Shown: piece after piece, positions 12,501 through 24,500 of the stretch
Position numbering within the stretch: the first letter of the stretch is position 1
How the letters are laid out: each line of letters starts with the position of its first letter
Origin: Symsagittifera roscoffensis
Lineage: Eukaryota > Xenacoelomorpha > Acoela > Convolutidae
Assembly: GCF_963678635.1 (NCBI RefSeq)
Contig: NC_087069.1
Coordinates: forward strand, 14,730,660 to 14,794,659
DNA length: 64,000 nt
Direction of reading: 5' to 3'
Made by a program: the position numbers and the translations under genes
The notes under the pieces: model-generated
What the model saw: the letters and a program-made list of their open reading frames with translations, nothing else
Told to the model about the DNA's origin: nothing
Databases searched by the model: none

Positions 12501-15500
12501 ACTTGGTCAAAGTGAAACATACAATCGAACACCAAATCGTACACAGAGCAGACTCATGGCCGAATGCATAGTCGAACACGTAGACGGTCACAAACTCGAA
12601 CACATAGTAGCACACAAAATCTAGCACATAATCAAACCACATAGTCGAACACAAAGATGAGCAGATAGCCGAACAGATAGGCGTAAAATTAAGCGTATAT
12701 ATAATCGAACACATAGTCAAACAGATAGTCGAACAGAAAGTCAAACACAAGGGCGTGCACAAAAATGATCAAATATTCGAACAAATAGTCGAACACTTAG
12801 TCGAAAAAATAGTCGAACACAAAGACGAACAAACAAAAAGGAACACAAAGACGAGCAGATAGTCGAACACATAAGCCTACATAAAGTCAAACACATAGTC
12901 GAACACAAATTCGAACAAATAGTCGAACACAAGGACGAACACAAAAAGCAACACATAGTCGAACACATAGTTGAACACATAGTCGAATACATAGTCGAAC
13001 ATATAGTCGAACACAAACTCGAACACCTAGTCGAACATTAAGTTGAGCGCAAAGTCGAACACAAGTTTGAACACAGAGTCAAATGCATAGCCAAACATGG
13101 AGTCGAACACATAGTCAAACACATAGTCGAACACAAATTCGAACAAATAGTCGAACACAAGGACGAACACAAAGTGCAACACATAGTCGAACACATAGTT
13201 GAACACATAGTCGAATACATAGTCGAACATATAGTCGAACACAAACTCGAACACCTAGTCGAACATAAAGTTGAGCGCAAAGTCGAACACAAGTTTGAGC
13301 ACAGAGTCAAATGCATAGCCAAACATGGAGTCGAACACATAGTCAAACACATAGTCGAACTAACAGTCCAGCAGATAGTCGAACAGGTAGGTGTAACCGT
13401 AAGAGTACTTATAGGCGAACACATAGTCGAACAGGTAGTCGAACACAAAGTCCAACACACAGTTGAAGTCAAGTCGAACACATAATCGAAAACATAGTTA
13501 AACACTTAGTCAAAGTGGAACACAATCGAACACCAAGTCGAGCACATAGTCGATAACAGAATCATACACAAAACAAAACACAGAGTCGAACACATAGTCA
13601 AACTCATAGTCGAACACTTAGTCGAACACATAGTCAAACACAAAATCGAAAACACATTCGAAAACATGGTCAAATACTTAGCCGGACACAAAAAAGAACT
13701 TTAATCGAGCTTATAGTCTAATAAATATTCGAACACATTGTCGAACAAAAGGTCGAAGGCATAGTTCAACATAAAGTCGAATATAATTACGGAACCACTA
13801 AGAACCTCTAGTCAACTACGTTGAAACAAAATTCTTCATCTAAAACGTCTCTCCTTGATCTATCAACCATTCCGCAATTTGATCTATAACCGTAAGAGTA
13901 CTTATAGGCGAACACATAGTCGAACAGGTAGTCGAACACAAAGTCCAACACACAGTTGAAGTCAAGTCGAACACATAATCGAAAACATAGTTAAACACTT
14001 AGTCAAAGTGGAACACAATCGAACACCAAGTCGAGCACATAGTCGATAACAGAATCATACACAAAACAAAACACAGAGTCGAACACATAGTCAAACTCAT
14101 AGTCGAACACTTAGTCGAACACATAGTCAAACACAAAATCGAAAACACATTCGAAAACATGGTCAAATACTTAGTCGAACACAAAAAAGAACTTTAATCG
14201 AACTTATAGTCTAATAAATATTCGAACACATTGTCGAACAAAAGGTCGAAGGCATAGTTCAACATAAAGTCGAATACAATTACGGAACCACTAAGAACCT
14301 CTAGTCAACTACGTTGAAACAAAATTCTTCATCTAAAACGTCTCTCCTTGATCTATCAACCATTCCGCAATTTCGGCACAGAAGAAACTAAAAAAGCTGA
14401 TAAGCTCGACAGGAACCCTTTTTCACTAAAACTAACCGTAATTGAGAGGTTTCTAATGACGTAGGCGATACATCCAAAAACAGATGATATGATTTGGATG
14501 TAGCTCCACTCACAACACAGCAAAGCTTTCAGTTTCATCACAAAAGGACCTTTGAACTGAAAAGCGGGAATTTTCTGTTATGCGGTTCAAAACTGGAGAA
14601 ATTTAAAATTTATTCGTAAGTAAAAAAATATATCATTTTTTTAACATCAGCTTAATTTGAGTTTTTGTTCCGACTTTCGATACGAAAGTAACGGAATATT
14701 TGTGCTCGGGGTGGGGTTTTTTTTTTCTTCAGACAAATTTCGACTTTTTAACTAGCCATTTTTGACAACTTTTTTTTGTATATCATTCAAAAGGTATTGT
14801 TGTATTGAGCTTAAATATGAAAAAATATTTCACCTGTGATCATTTTTCGTAAAGTTATGAGGGTTTAAAGGTTGCCATTTTGACCAATTTGGGACAATTA
14901 ACGCGCGATATAATTCGAGCTATTAACGCGTAAGCGGAGATTTAATCCGTCTTAGAAATCGTTCCAAATTGGTTGAAAGAAGCTTATTTGCCATAATTGG
15001 TTTGTTTCAAGGAACGAAATCTATCATTTTGTACTTCATATGGCGTGTGGGTGGATGATTTTCATTTAAAAAAATTCAAATTTAAAGAAAAAAAAATTTC
15101 ATTTTATTTTATTTCAATTAATTTTTTAAAATTATTACTGCTCCATAAACCTTAAAAGGCAGTCGGAACATTCAGGGCTTGGCCGTGATACGAGCAGTTT
15201 TGTTTAGTGTTTATAGGTGAACTGTTTTTTGTTCAAATTTTCGAATACTACAGAACTTTCATGCTTGGCGTGATTTCATTCACTCAATTTTCCGCGGTCG
15301 ACTTTATAGTTTTTGACAAAACAAATTATACCCCATTGAAGATGTCGACTCTCTGAAATCAAAAAACAGTGGGATATTTTTACCTCCGATCCTTTTTGCA
15401 AGCTCTGCGAGACTCAAAAGGTTACACTTGATCTTTTTTTTGTCCAAAATTAACAGTTTCTTTTCTTTTCTTTTCTAAAACTTCGATATGGGTTAAGGGG

Positions 15501-18500
15501 CAGTCGGAACATTCAAGGTTTTGTCCTGATATACGAGCAGTCTCATCTTAATTACAGGCTTTTTTACTGATTCCGTCCGAAATTGCAGCTTTAACATCTT
15601 GAAATGAAACTAGGGTGTTTTTTTATCTATGAGGGAAAAAATCAATGCGCGAGCCGTACAGTTTATTACGAAGAACCGCTGTTGTGCCCATGATTAAGAT
15701 TAATCAACGAGCACGGATTAATAAGGGCCTCGAATATCCAATTTATGGCTTGAGAAACAGAGACGTAAACAATTTTCTACAACCTATCGACTGTCCTGAT
15801 ATTTTATTGATTAAAATTAAAACAATCAGAATCAAGCATCAGCTTGAACTATATGACGGGTTGATGCCACAGAAAAAAATAATCCAATTTTTAACAATAA
15901 TTTTTTGAAGCGGAGAACTATATTATAGATCAAACAAATACAATTCTGAAACAGATTGTATTCTTGGTCAAAAAAGCTGGAGCATTGTTGAGTAAAATTA
16001 AAGATAAAAAATCAGTAAATTACTTTGCTTTTCTCTTTCAATTATATATTGTCATCGTAACTATCTGCGAATATGATAATTGCTTTGTAGTAAATAGCCT
16101 AACTGAACAATAAACAAGACTGCTCTTGTATCAGGGCAAGGCCCCAAATGTTCCCATTGAACTTTAAGGCTAATTAGAAAGCTTTTTGATTGAATAAAAG
16201 ACAAAATAATTGAGTAGGAGGAAACACTTTTTTCTCAATTCTCTTTATCCATCCAGATGCTATCTAAGATATAATGGGTATGTTTACCGTCTCGTTTTTT
16301 TTTCAAACGGACTAATTAGCTGGTCTTAATGCGCATTAATTTACCGCCTACTTTGTTTTTCCGACTTTTGTAACGAAAGTAACGGAATATTTGTGCTCGG
16401 GGTGGGTTTCTTTCTTCAGACAAATTTCGCCTTCGACAGATTTTTCAAAATCATTCAAAAAGTATTGTTAGCCTGAGCTTAAATTTGAAAAGATATTTCA
16501 CCTGTGATCAATTTTGTTAAAGTAGGGGAGTTTAAAGGTTGCAATTTTGGCCATTTTGAGACGATTAACGCGCGTACTTCGATGTTTCGCGCTATCAACG
16601 CGTAAGCGGAGATTTAATCCGTCGTAGAAATCGTTCCAGCTTGGTTCAAGGATGCTTATTTGCCATACTTGATTGTTAATAGGAGCAAACTCAATCACTT
16701 TGTACTTAATATGGCGTGTGGGGGGATGATTTTGTGGGGATCTCATTTTTTTTTAATTTTCAGTTTTGTTTTATTACATTTAATTTTTTTATGTTATTGC
16801 TGCTTCATAGACCTTAAAAGGCAGTCTGAACAGTAGGGGCTTCGCATTGATGCAAGCCGTCTTGTTGTTCCGACTTTCGATACGAAAGTAACGGAATATT
16901 TGTGCTCGGGGTGGGTTTTTTTTTCTTCAGACAAATTTCGACTTTTTAACTAGCCATTTTTGACGGATTTTTTTTATCATTCGAAAGCCATTGTTGTCTT
17001 GAGCTTAAATTTGAAAAGATATTTCACCTGTGATCATTTTGTGTAATTTTATGAGGGTTTAAAAATTGCCATTTTGAACAATTTGGGACAATTAACGCGC
17101 GATATAATTGGCGCTATTAACGCGTAAGTGGAGATTTAATCCGTCTTACAAATCGTTCCAAATTGGTTGAACGAAGCTTATTTGCCATAATTGATTTGTT
17201 ACAAGGAATGAAATCTATCTTTTTGTACTTAAAATGGCGTGTGGGGGGATGATTTTCATTAAAAAATTTCAAATTTGAAAAAAAAAATTTCATTTTATTT
17301 TATTTCATTTAAATTTTTATGTTATTACTGCTGCTCCATAAACCTTAAAAGGCAGTCGGAACATTCAGGGCTTCGCCCTGATACGAGCAGTCTTGTTTAT
17401 TTTATACGCATTAATTTTTGAAACGCAATTATTTACCGCTTACACTTGTTGAACTAAGAACGCATTCTATTGCGCGTTAGTTATCCCAAATTGTTCAAAT
17501 TTTTAATCTACAAACCCCATAACTTTACAAAACGTGGTCACAGAGGTGAAACTATGTTTTTAACTTGAGATCAGGACAAAAATATCTCTGAAATGATTTT
17601 GAAAATCCGTAAAAACGCTATTTTTAAGATGTGGAAATTGACTGAATACGAAAAAACAACGCCAAGCGTAAATATTCCAGGATGTTCTTTGAAAGTCGGA
17701 ACAATATGTGCAGAGGTCTGAAGTGTGTTTGGGTAGCACCAGGTAAAGGGTTCAAATCTCGTTAGAGATCTTTGCGCATTTTGATCACAAACAATTATCT
17801 CTGTTTTCATTGATTTTTCAATGACAAGAGATATCGAAGTAGAAAATCAGCAATGTTGCACTGCTTGGACAAAAATGTGAAATTAATCTCTGATTTCAAT
17901 TCTGATCAGAGTTAAAGCTGCTCTGCACAGTGTCTTAAGCATAGCTGTTGCTTCACTGGAACACTACTGAGGCAATACTACTTTCAAATGCGAAACCATT
18001 CCGGTTATGTTCTCAATTATGAAAAGGTTTATATATCAGCCAAATTAGACAAAGAGTAAACGTAAATAGCCAATTTTGAATTAAATTTAGTCAACTTTTC
18101 GTAATTTTTCAACTCGCTTGCTGCGTTTTGTTTGGCCAAAAACCCAAAACGTAAGCCTTGAAGGAAGAAATGACAACCTTCATATTCGCTCGAATAGACA
18201 CACTAGGTTGGCCTGGTTGATTACCGGCTACAAAAAACTAAAGTTAGCGCATTGGTTTTAAAAGCGCGGTCTTTTGTTCCTTTCAAAATTGAAAAAGTCG
18301 AGAAAAAATCATTGATAGCAATTAGTTAGTAGACCCGGTACTTAGAGTGTAAACTAAATTTTAGGCCGTTTTAAGGGCTTTAAAGGTAATTTTACTTCAA
18401 AACCTGTTAAGATTGCAACTCCATGCGATATTTCAGTTTTCAGAACTCTCAAAAAACAAAATTGAGCAACTTGATCAAAGTTGAAAAATACCGTAAACCT

Positions 18501-21500
18501 CAAGTTTTTCGCGCATAACAGAAAATACCCGCAAAAGCAACACGAAAGCTTCCAAGAAGTAACAAGAATTTAAGATGAAAATAAAGTGTTCGGACGATGA
18601 CAGTGGAACTTCTCTGCATTTTCGAACAAGGAACCAAGAATAAAACAGAAGAAATGACACGAAGAACAGAAAATGTAAGCTAAACTTAACCGCAGGTGTT
18701 GAGTAAAGTATTTTGAAACAATTAATGGTCGATAAATTTCCGTTTTCATTAGAGAGTTTTGGTGATATGTTCCAGTCATTTGTAAGCTTGACCCCGTTTT
18801 CATAAGGAAATGTTTCAATTCCATTAACATCGCTGTCGCGTGGCATTCGATCTTTCATGTTGCCATTCGTAGAACCCGATAGAAGCACATAATTTTCTGA
18901 TGTCGTATTGGGCTCATCAGATTGAAAAGTGTCGTCAGCTGATAGGTTCAAGCTTGGCGAATCAAAACCCAGTTCCGTCTTTTTATTGACTAGGTGAATA
19001 CTTTTGCTGTAGAAACTTTTTTTGTTCATATGAATTTTTCGGATATCAGTAATAGCACAAAAGGGAAAAAATGCAGCTAATAATAATTTAAGATAAGAAT
19101 ACTTTAGACCCGATTTCCACTTATCTTTCATGCATATTTGAACGGCAACATGTGAAATGAAGACTTTGGCCCGAGTATAAAGTGCAATGTCAAGAATGGA
19201 AACACCGAAATTTGCTGATGTTTCGTTTAAGATGAGATCTTTCGTAAATTGCTCATTGAAAATCCAAACTAAAAAAAAACAAATGTTTTCAAAAGCAATA
19301 ATACGCAAACAATTTACAAAATACACAGTTTGGCCTCGTAATGATTTTTAAAATTAAACTGAATTGACTTTAGCAAAACTGAGGCTAAATCAAGGGTGGA
19401 TCTAGGACTTTGTCAAGGAGGGATGAAAACGGGATTCAAAAATTGTGCCAACATTTTTGTTTTTTGGATCGAACTTATTGATCTTCCGAGCTCACCCCCA
19501 AAAACTATAAACCTTGTTTTGGCCAAATTTTGAAGGCGCAGGTGAATTTTCGAAAAAAAGTTCTGATGTTTCAGACTTTTTTGGAAATTGTTTTCTTTTC
19601 GACGGGCGCTACCCCTAAGTCGACCTAGTTTTAACACAAACCCCTCCCGCAATCAACTTTCATTAAATCCACCACTGCTAATAAAATATAAGTTTTCAGT
19701 CAATTTTAATTTTTTTGATGACAGATCATTGAAGCTTCTGTTTTTTAGTATTCCATTTTTTTAGTTTTTTGTCTTTGTTTAATAATGAGTGATTTGTTTT
19801 TTAACCATGAAACAACTACCGACACTTCAAAAAGCTGTAAAATCAACAAATCTGCCCCGGACCCAGGGGATTTTCTGTGCAACATTCGAAATTCTTTATT
19901 TCTTACATAAGTTGATTCTCAGATCTGAAATTCTTTATTTCAGATCTTGATAAGCGATTACAAATTTTCAGATCTGAAATAACCTTGAAAAATAAAATTT
20001 GACAAATTGCGAAATCCTTTGTTAAATAATAAATTATGCATTTTGAGCAAAAATTGAGTTTTAATTTTTTGATGTTTCTGCAATACACAATTATGTATAG
20101 ATTAACTAGCGATAAAAAAAATAATTTCGAATAATTCGAGTAGTTTCACAAACATTTTTTTTCGAATTAAATTTCTTATTCAATTGTGTTAAAAAATTTC
20201 AAAAGACGACCTGCCAAAATTTTGATTTTCATGCGCTATTTAGAAGTTTCCAATGTTTATCTCATGCTTGGGGAAATATATTTTTGCAGTCTCAAAGCTG
20301 AGATTTTGCTGAGTACCTGCTAGTAGCTAGCAGAAGCTATCAAAAACAAAAACAAAAAAAATAGCAAAAACTGTGTCAGAATCATTGATTTTTCAGATCT
20401 GAAACAACCAAGAAAAACAAAATATCAAATTTGGAATTAAAACCGAATTTAAAAAATCCTTAAAGTATCCGTGCGTTAATTAACAACTTCGCAATCTATT
20501 TAGATCTGAAATTTAGATCTGAAAAAGATTATTTCAGATCTGTTTTAGAAAATTTACTAGGTCACATACTTAGAGCAAATATTGCATATACCGCGACTTG
20601 TGAACAAAGAATGCTTCTCTTTATTTAAAAAGCCTTGAAATATTACTTTTTTATCAGTTCAAAAAACTAAAACTGCATTACCTTGTTCCAGCAACTCAAT
20701 AGAAAACGCCTCATACATGGTTTTGACTTCAGCAATTTTTTTTAGCTGGTCGTTATCAGAAGTTTTTTTTGAACATGTGTCGCAGAGTGAAATGGCAATA
20801 AGGGAAAGTGCTAGTTGATGCTGGCTCATCTTCCAGAGGAGTTTTGACAGGTGTAGCTGGCAGTTTAAAATCGACCACCAAAACAGCTCAATTGCAGCTT
20901 CTAAAAAAAAGGATTGACGTTTAGTTTAGATTTAATTAAGTGATTTTAGTAAAATTAGGTTTTTTAAGAGACATCATTGATTATAATAACAGGTATTTAC
21001 ATGATCATAATATATGAGATAATCGTCAAAATTTCTAAGAGATTATAATCAACAGCAAAATCTTCAAACTTCAGATGTCTATCAACATTTGGTTCATCTG
21101 AACACAAAATTTTACCGCGCAATAAGCTCTTCATATTAGTTGAAAAATTTAAGTGATAAAAAATGACTCAGCTAAAACCAGTAACCAATTGAAACATTGT
21201 GCTATCTTTTTGGTGAAAAGAAAATGTGCTATATGAACAAAAGTAAATAAAGAAAAAAGAAACAAATGATAAAAAGAAACAATTGACTTTTGATGACATT
21301 TAGCTCAAGTCTAACCTTGGCAAGAGTTCTGGCAAGTTGCACTCAGTAAATCCAAATCGAAAAATTGATAAGCCGAAGAACTGGTGAAGATTACGTCATA
21401 CACATACGATAAGCAAAACTTCCCATTTCGCGTCAACAGCTTCTCTAGGTAAGATTCCTTTAGAATGGACAACTTGTATAATTCTTGTAACTCGCTAGGG

Positions 21501-24500
21501 TTGATGTACTTTCGTAATTCCAGGTCAAGAGACAGAAACAGTTCGAAGAATTCGATTTGCTCCTCGACTAATGATTTTCTGCACAAGAATCGAATGTTGC
21601 TTCGAAAATTTATGTCACCTGAAAAAGTGAAAAAATTCCATTTTACGAATTACGCTTTATCATTACGACGAGCAAAACTATATGAAAAAATGTTGGTTTT
21701 AAAAGTTTTTTGTAATTTTTTTCTCAAAAATCTGCTAATATTTTGTAAAACAATTTTAATTTTTTCTTGAAAAGTTCAGCTAGGTTGTTTTCTCAAAGTT
21801 TCTGAATGTTTTTTGTTATATATTTTTGTTTTTTTACAAACAAGGTAGTATTTCAAAATATAACTTCTGTATAACGTCTCAAAAAACTCCTATCATAGAT
21901 TCTGGTAAATTTTGGAAGCTTAATGATATTTCACGTCCAATCCGTTGAAAAGAACGAGAATTAGTTATAAAAAATCAACATGCAGATTGACTTCATGTGT
22001 GTCCTCATAACAACCAAATTGGGTACAGTGAAACTTAACTTTTTTTTAAGTTTCGTAAGTTTCGAAAACTTCGTTAAGTTTTGAAAAAATTTTGAGAAGT
22101 GATAATTCTTAAAAATCACCTTGTGAGAAGATGATGTTCTTAATAATTGAATCACATTTACGCCACTTTAGTCCTAAGAATACCGGGTCTAGACCGAGCA
22201 CAGCTCGCCCTTTCAGAAGAGACAGGAAAATACACTGATCCAATTTAGCTCCAATCACCGGTCTATCTAGTCTGTAAACTGTCAGCAGTTCTCGGAAACG
22301 AACACAGACTGAAATGTTTCGCACATGTTTCACGGCGTCTATGTAGTCTTCTGAAAAGAGCTCGTGTTCGCCTCTCGGTTTATTCATCATGTCTCGGATT
22401 CGTTTGATCACGACGAACTTCTGATACTTGAGAAGACCGTAGGATCCTGTATTCTCAACGACGGCTTTTTTGATTTTTCCCTTTAGCTCAAATGATTTTT
22501 ATTGAAATACTTTATGCAATCAAACCGCATACAAAAAAGACCAAAGCAGGCAAAAAAGTTCAAAAATTATAGTTAAGATTTTTGTTATTTTTATCCGAGC
22601 TATTTTTTTTACACTCAGCTCGATGTAAAAGGTGAACAATACAACTTTTTGAGACCTAGATCACTACTAATGATCGAGAATTTGTATTCATTGGAAGAAG
22701 CAAGGCATTCTCCGTTAAAAGCCGAACAGCTTGAACGTTCGTTTTTCAGCCTAACTTAAATAAATTATTGAAAAAAGCCTGTCTGTCTTCCTTTGGTGAT
22801 TCGCAGAACCCCAATTATGATGTCTGCGACGCCTCCAGATCCTTGGCATAGTACCACTGGGATCCCGTTGACGAGTGAATTGGCGACATGATCCAGGGTT
22901 CCCAGGTCTCCTCCGATGACCAGCAACGTCTGCGGAGTAGGTTTAAAGCGCTTGGGATGAGCTACATCACAAATCGGGTTCGACAAAATGCTTTCGAAGC
23001 CAACTCTGGAAAACAGGGGCGGATTTAGGGGGGATGGGGGTGGACGCTCCCCCCTCAGGGATTCGACCCCCTGCCGACCCAAACGGTACCCCTTTGGTAC
23101 TTTTTAAGAAATTCATTTTTGGGCGACCGGCCCTAAAATTTTGCTAAAGGCGCCTAACTTTGAGGGGGAGCGCGCGCCAAAAAACGGCGATTTTTTTGTC
23201 AACATTTTTCAAACTTTTTAACCTGTTATTTTTTATTTGTATGCGGCGCAGAAAATTTTGCCCAAACAACGTCTTTTTAGTGTTTCAGGAGAGCTCGGAA
23301 AATCAATTTGGTCGACCTAAAAAAAGGTCGTCAAAACTTTTGACAAATTTTTTAAAAATGGAAATCCCCCCCCCCCGAGAAAAACCCTAAATCCGCCCCT
23401 GCTGGAAAAGTTAAATTTAAATCATACTACTATGCAAGCAATACGAAAAATTGTCGACAATTGTCGCTCAAAACAATCCAAAAGTTTGTGTTGGGGATTC
23501 AATAATTTTTTTTGTTCCTACTATTTTTTCTCATAATCTCAAGGTAATCATTAAGATCGGTAGAGATATCATCAGGATTTGAAATATTTTTCAAATAGAA
23601 TTTTCAATTTTTTCTAGCTTGCGGTCGCTACTTGCCAAAGCCGAGTTTTATTCTTAATTTCAAACATTATGAGCTCACTTTTTCTTTAATATTAAGTTTT
23701 CATTTGCGGTGAGCTGTCGCGATACTGTACCTTAGTTGAAGTTCCTGGTGTAGTTTTCCTTTCACGCCGCCCTGAACTGATATGAATTTACTAAACAGTG
23801 GATTCAAGGTCATCGATAGTTTCTGATTGCTCTCATCCCAGTCCGCTTTCCGTTTCTTCACAAAGTAAGAGAACACGGCGTCCGAACTGAATCTTTCGAT
23901 CGGGTGTTCCGATCCGAAGTAGTGCATGTTGGCGGCGTGACTAGCTTCGAAACAATCCCAGTTCACAATTCCGATCACGTGCAGTTGTTTGCGACTCAAA
24001 CCCATCCACGCCTGCAGCTGCAAATCTGCAATCAGTTTTTTTAAAGATTATTTTGAAAGTTTAAATTAGCAACAAAATTAGCAAAATAAGAGTCTTGAAG
24101 TCACCTTTCAAACTCTCTGTGACAAGTTTGTCGACTCCGTGCAAAGTTCCACCTCCAATCACCCACACATTACTGCTAGAAACAGTTTTGCAGAAATCCC
24201 GCTTAAATGTCTGAAACTGTTCCGGAGTTACTGGGCTTTGATGAGCAGTTCCGATCACTGATACTATGAAGTCTGGAGCTGGAGTTTTCCATCGCTCGAC
24301 CAAAACGCGAACTGGCACGCCAGGATGTGTGTTGTTTGCTGTTAATATCATGTGGGTTGTTTTGTCGATGCCAGCGGGTTCGTCCACCAATCGGATTTTG
24401 AGGGTTTTGTCTGGGTAAGCTTCGTTCTTCAAGTGGAATTCAGGCTTCCATTTTAAGCTGGACTCGGCCCAGCGTTCTAACGGCGCCAGAAACTAAAGAT

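Larger units (their letters stand above)
6182..13793. repeat. 7.6 kb minisatellite, 12-base unit (CATAGTCGAACA)
   Basis: About 630 copies of a 12-base unit close to CATAGTCGAACA run without interruption. Common variants are CATAGTCAAACA, CAAAGTCGAACA, CATAGCCGAACA, CATAGTTGAACA and CACTTAGTCGAA. The unit length is a multiple of three. Reading the unit in six frames gives EHIV, SRTH and a stop-containing frame on the plus strand, and YVFD, MCST and LCVR on the minus strand. Five of six frames are therefore open for long runs and produce many long spurious-looking ORFs. Each perfect unit contains TCGA and thus one CpG. The array lies wholly inside the large intron of the TRPM-like gene. Confidence 0.97.

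Noticed and set aside
9401..13000. Regularly spaced short repeats as a CRISPR array
   Set aside because: There are no unique spacers. The units are contiguous 12-mers, and the DNA is eukaryotic.
15645..15908. 87-codon plus-strand frame between Helentron-like fragments
   Set aside because: I see no recognisable motif and no evidence that it belongs to a full-length element.
17690..17775. tRNA-like B box (GGGTTCAAATCTC)
   Set aside because: No A box at the right distance and no foldable arms.
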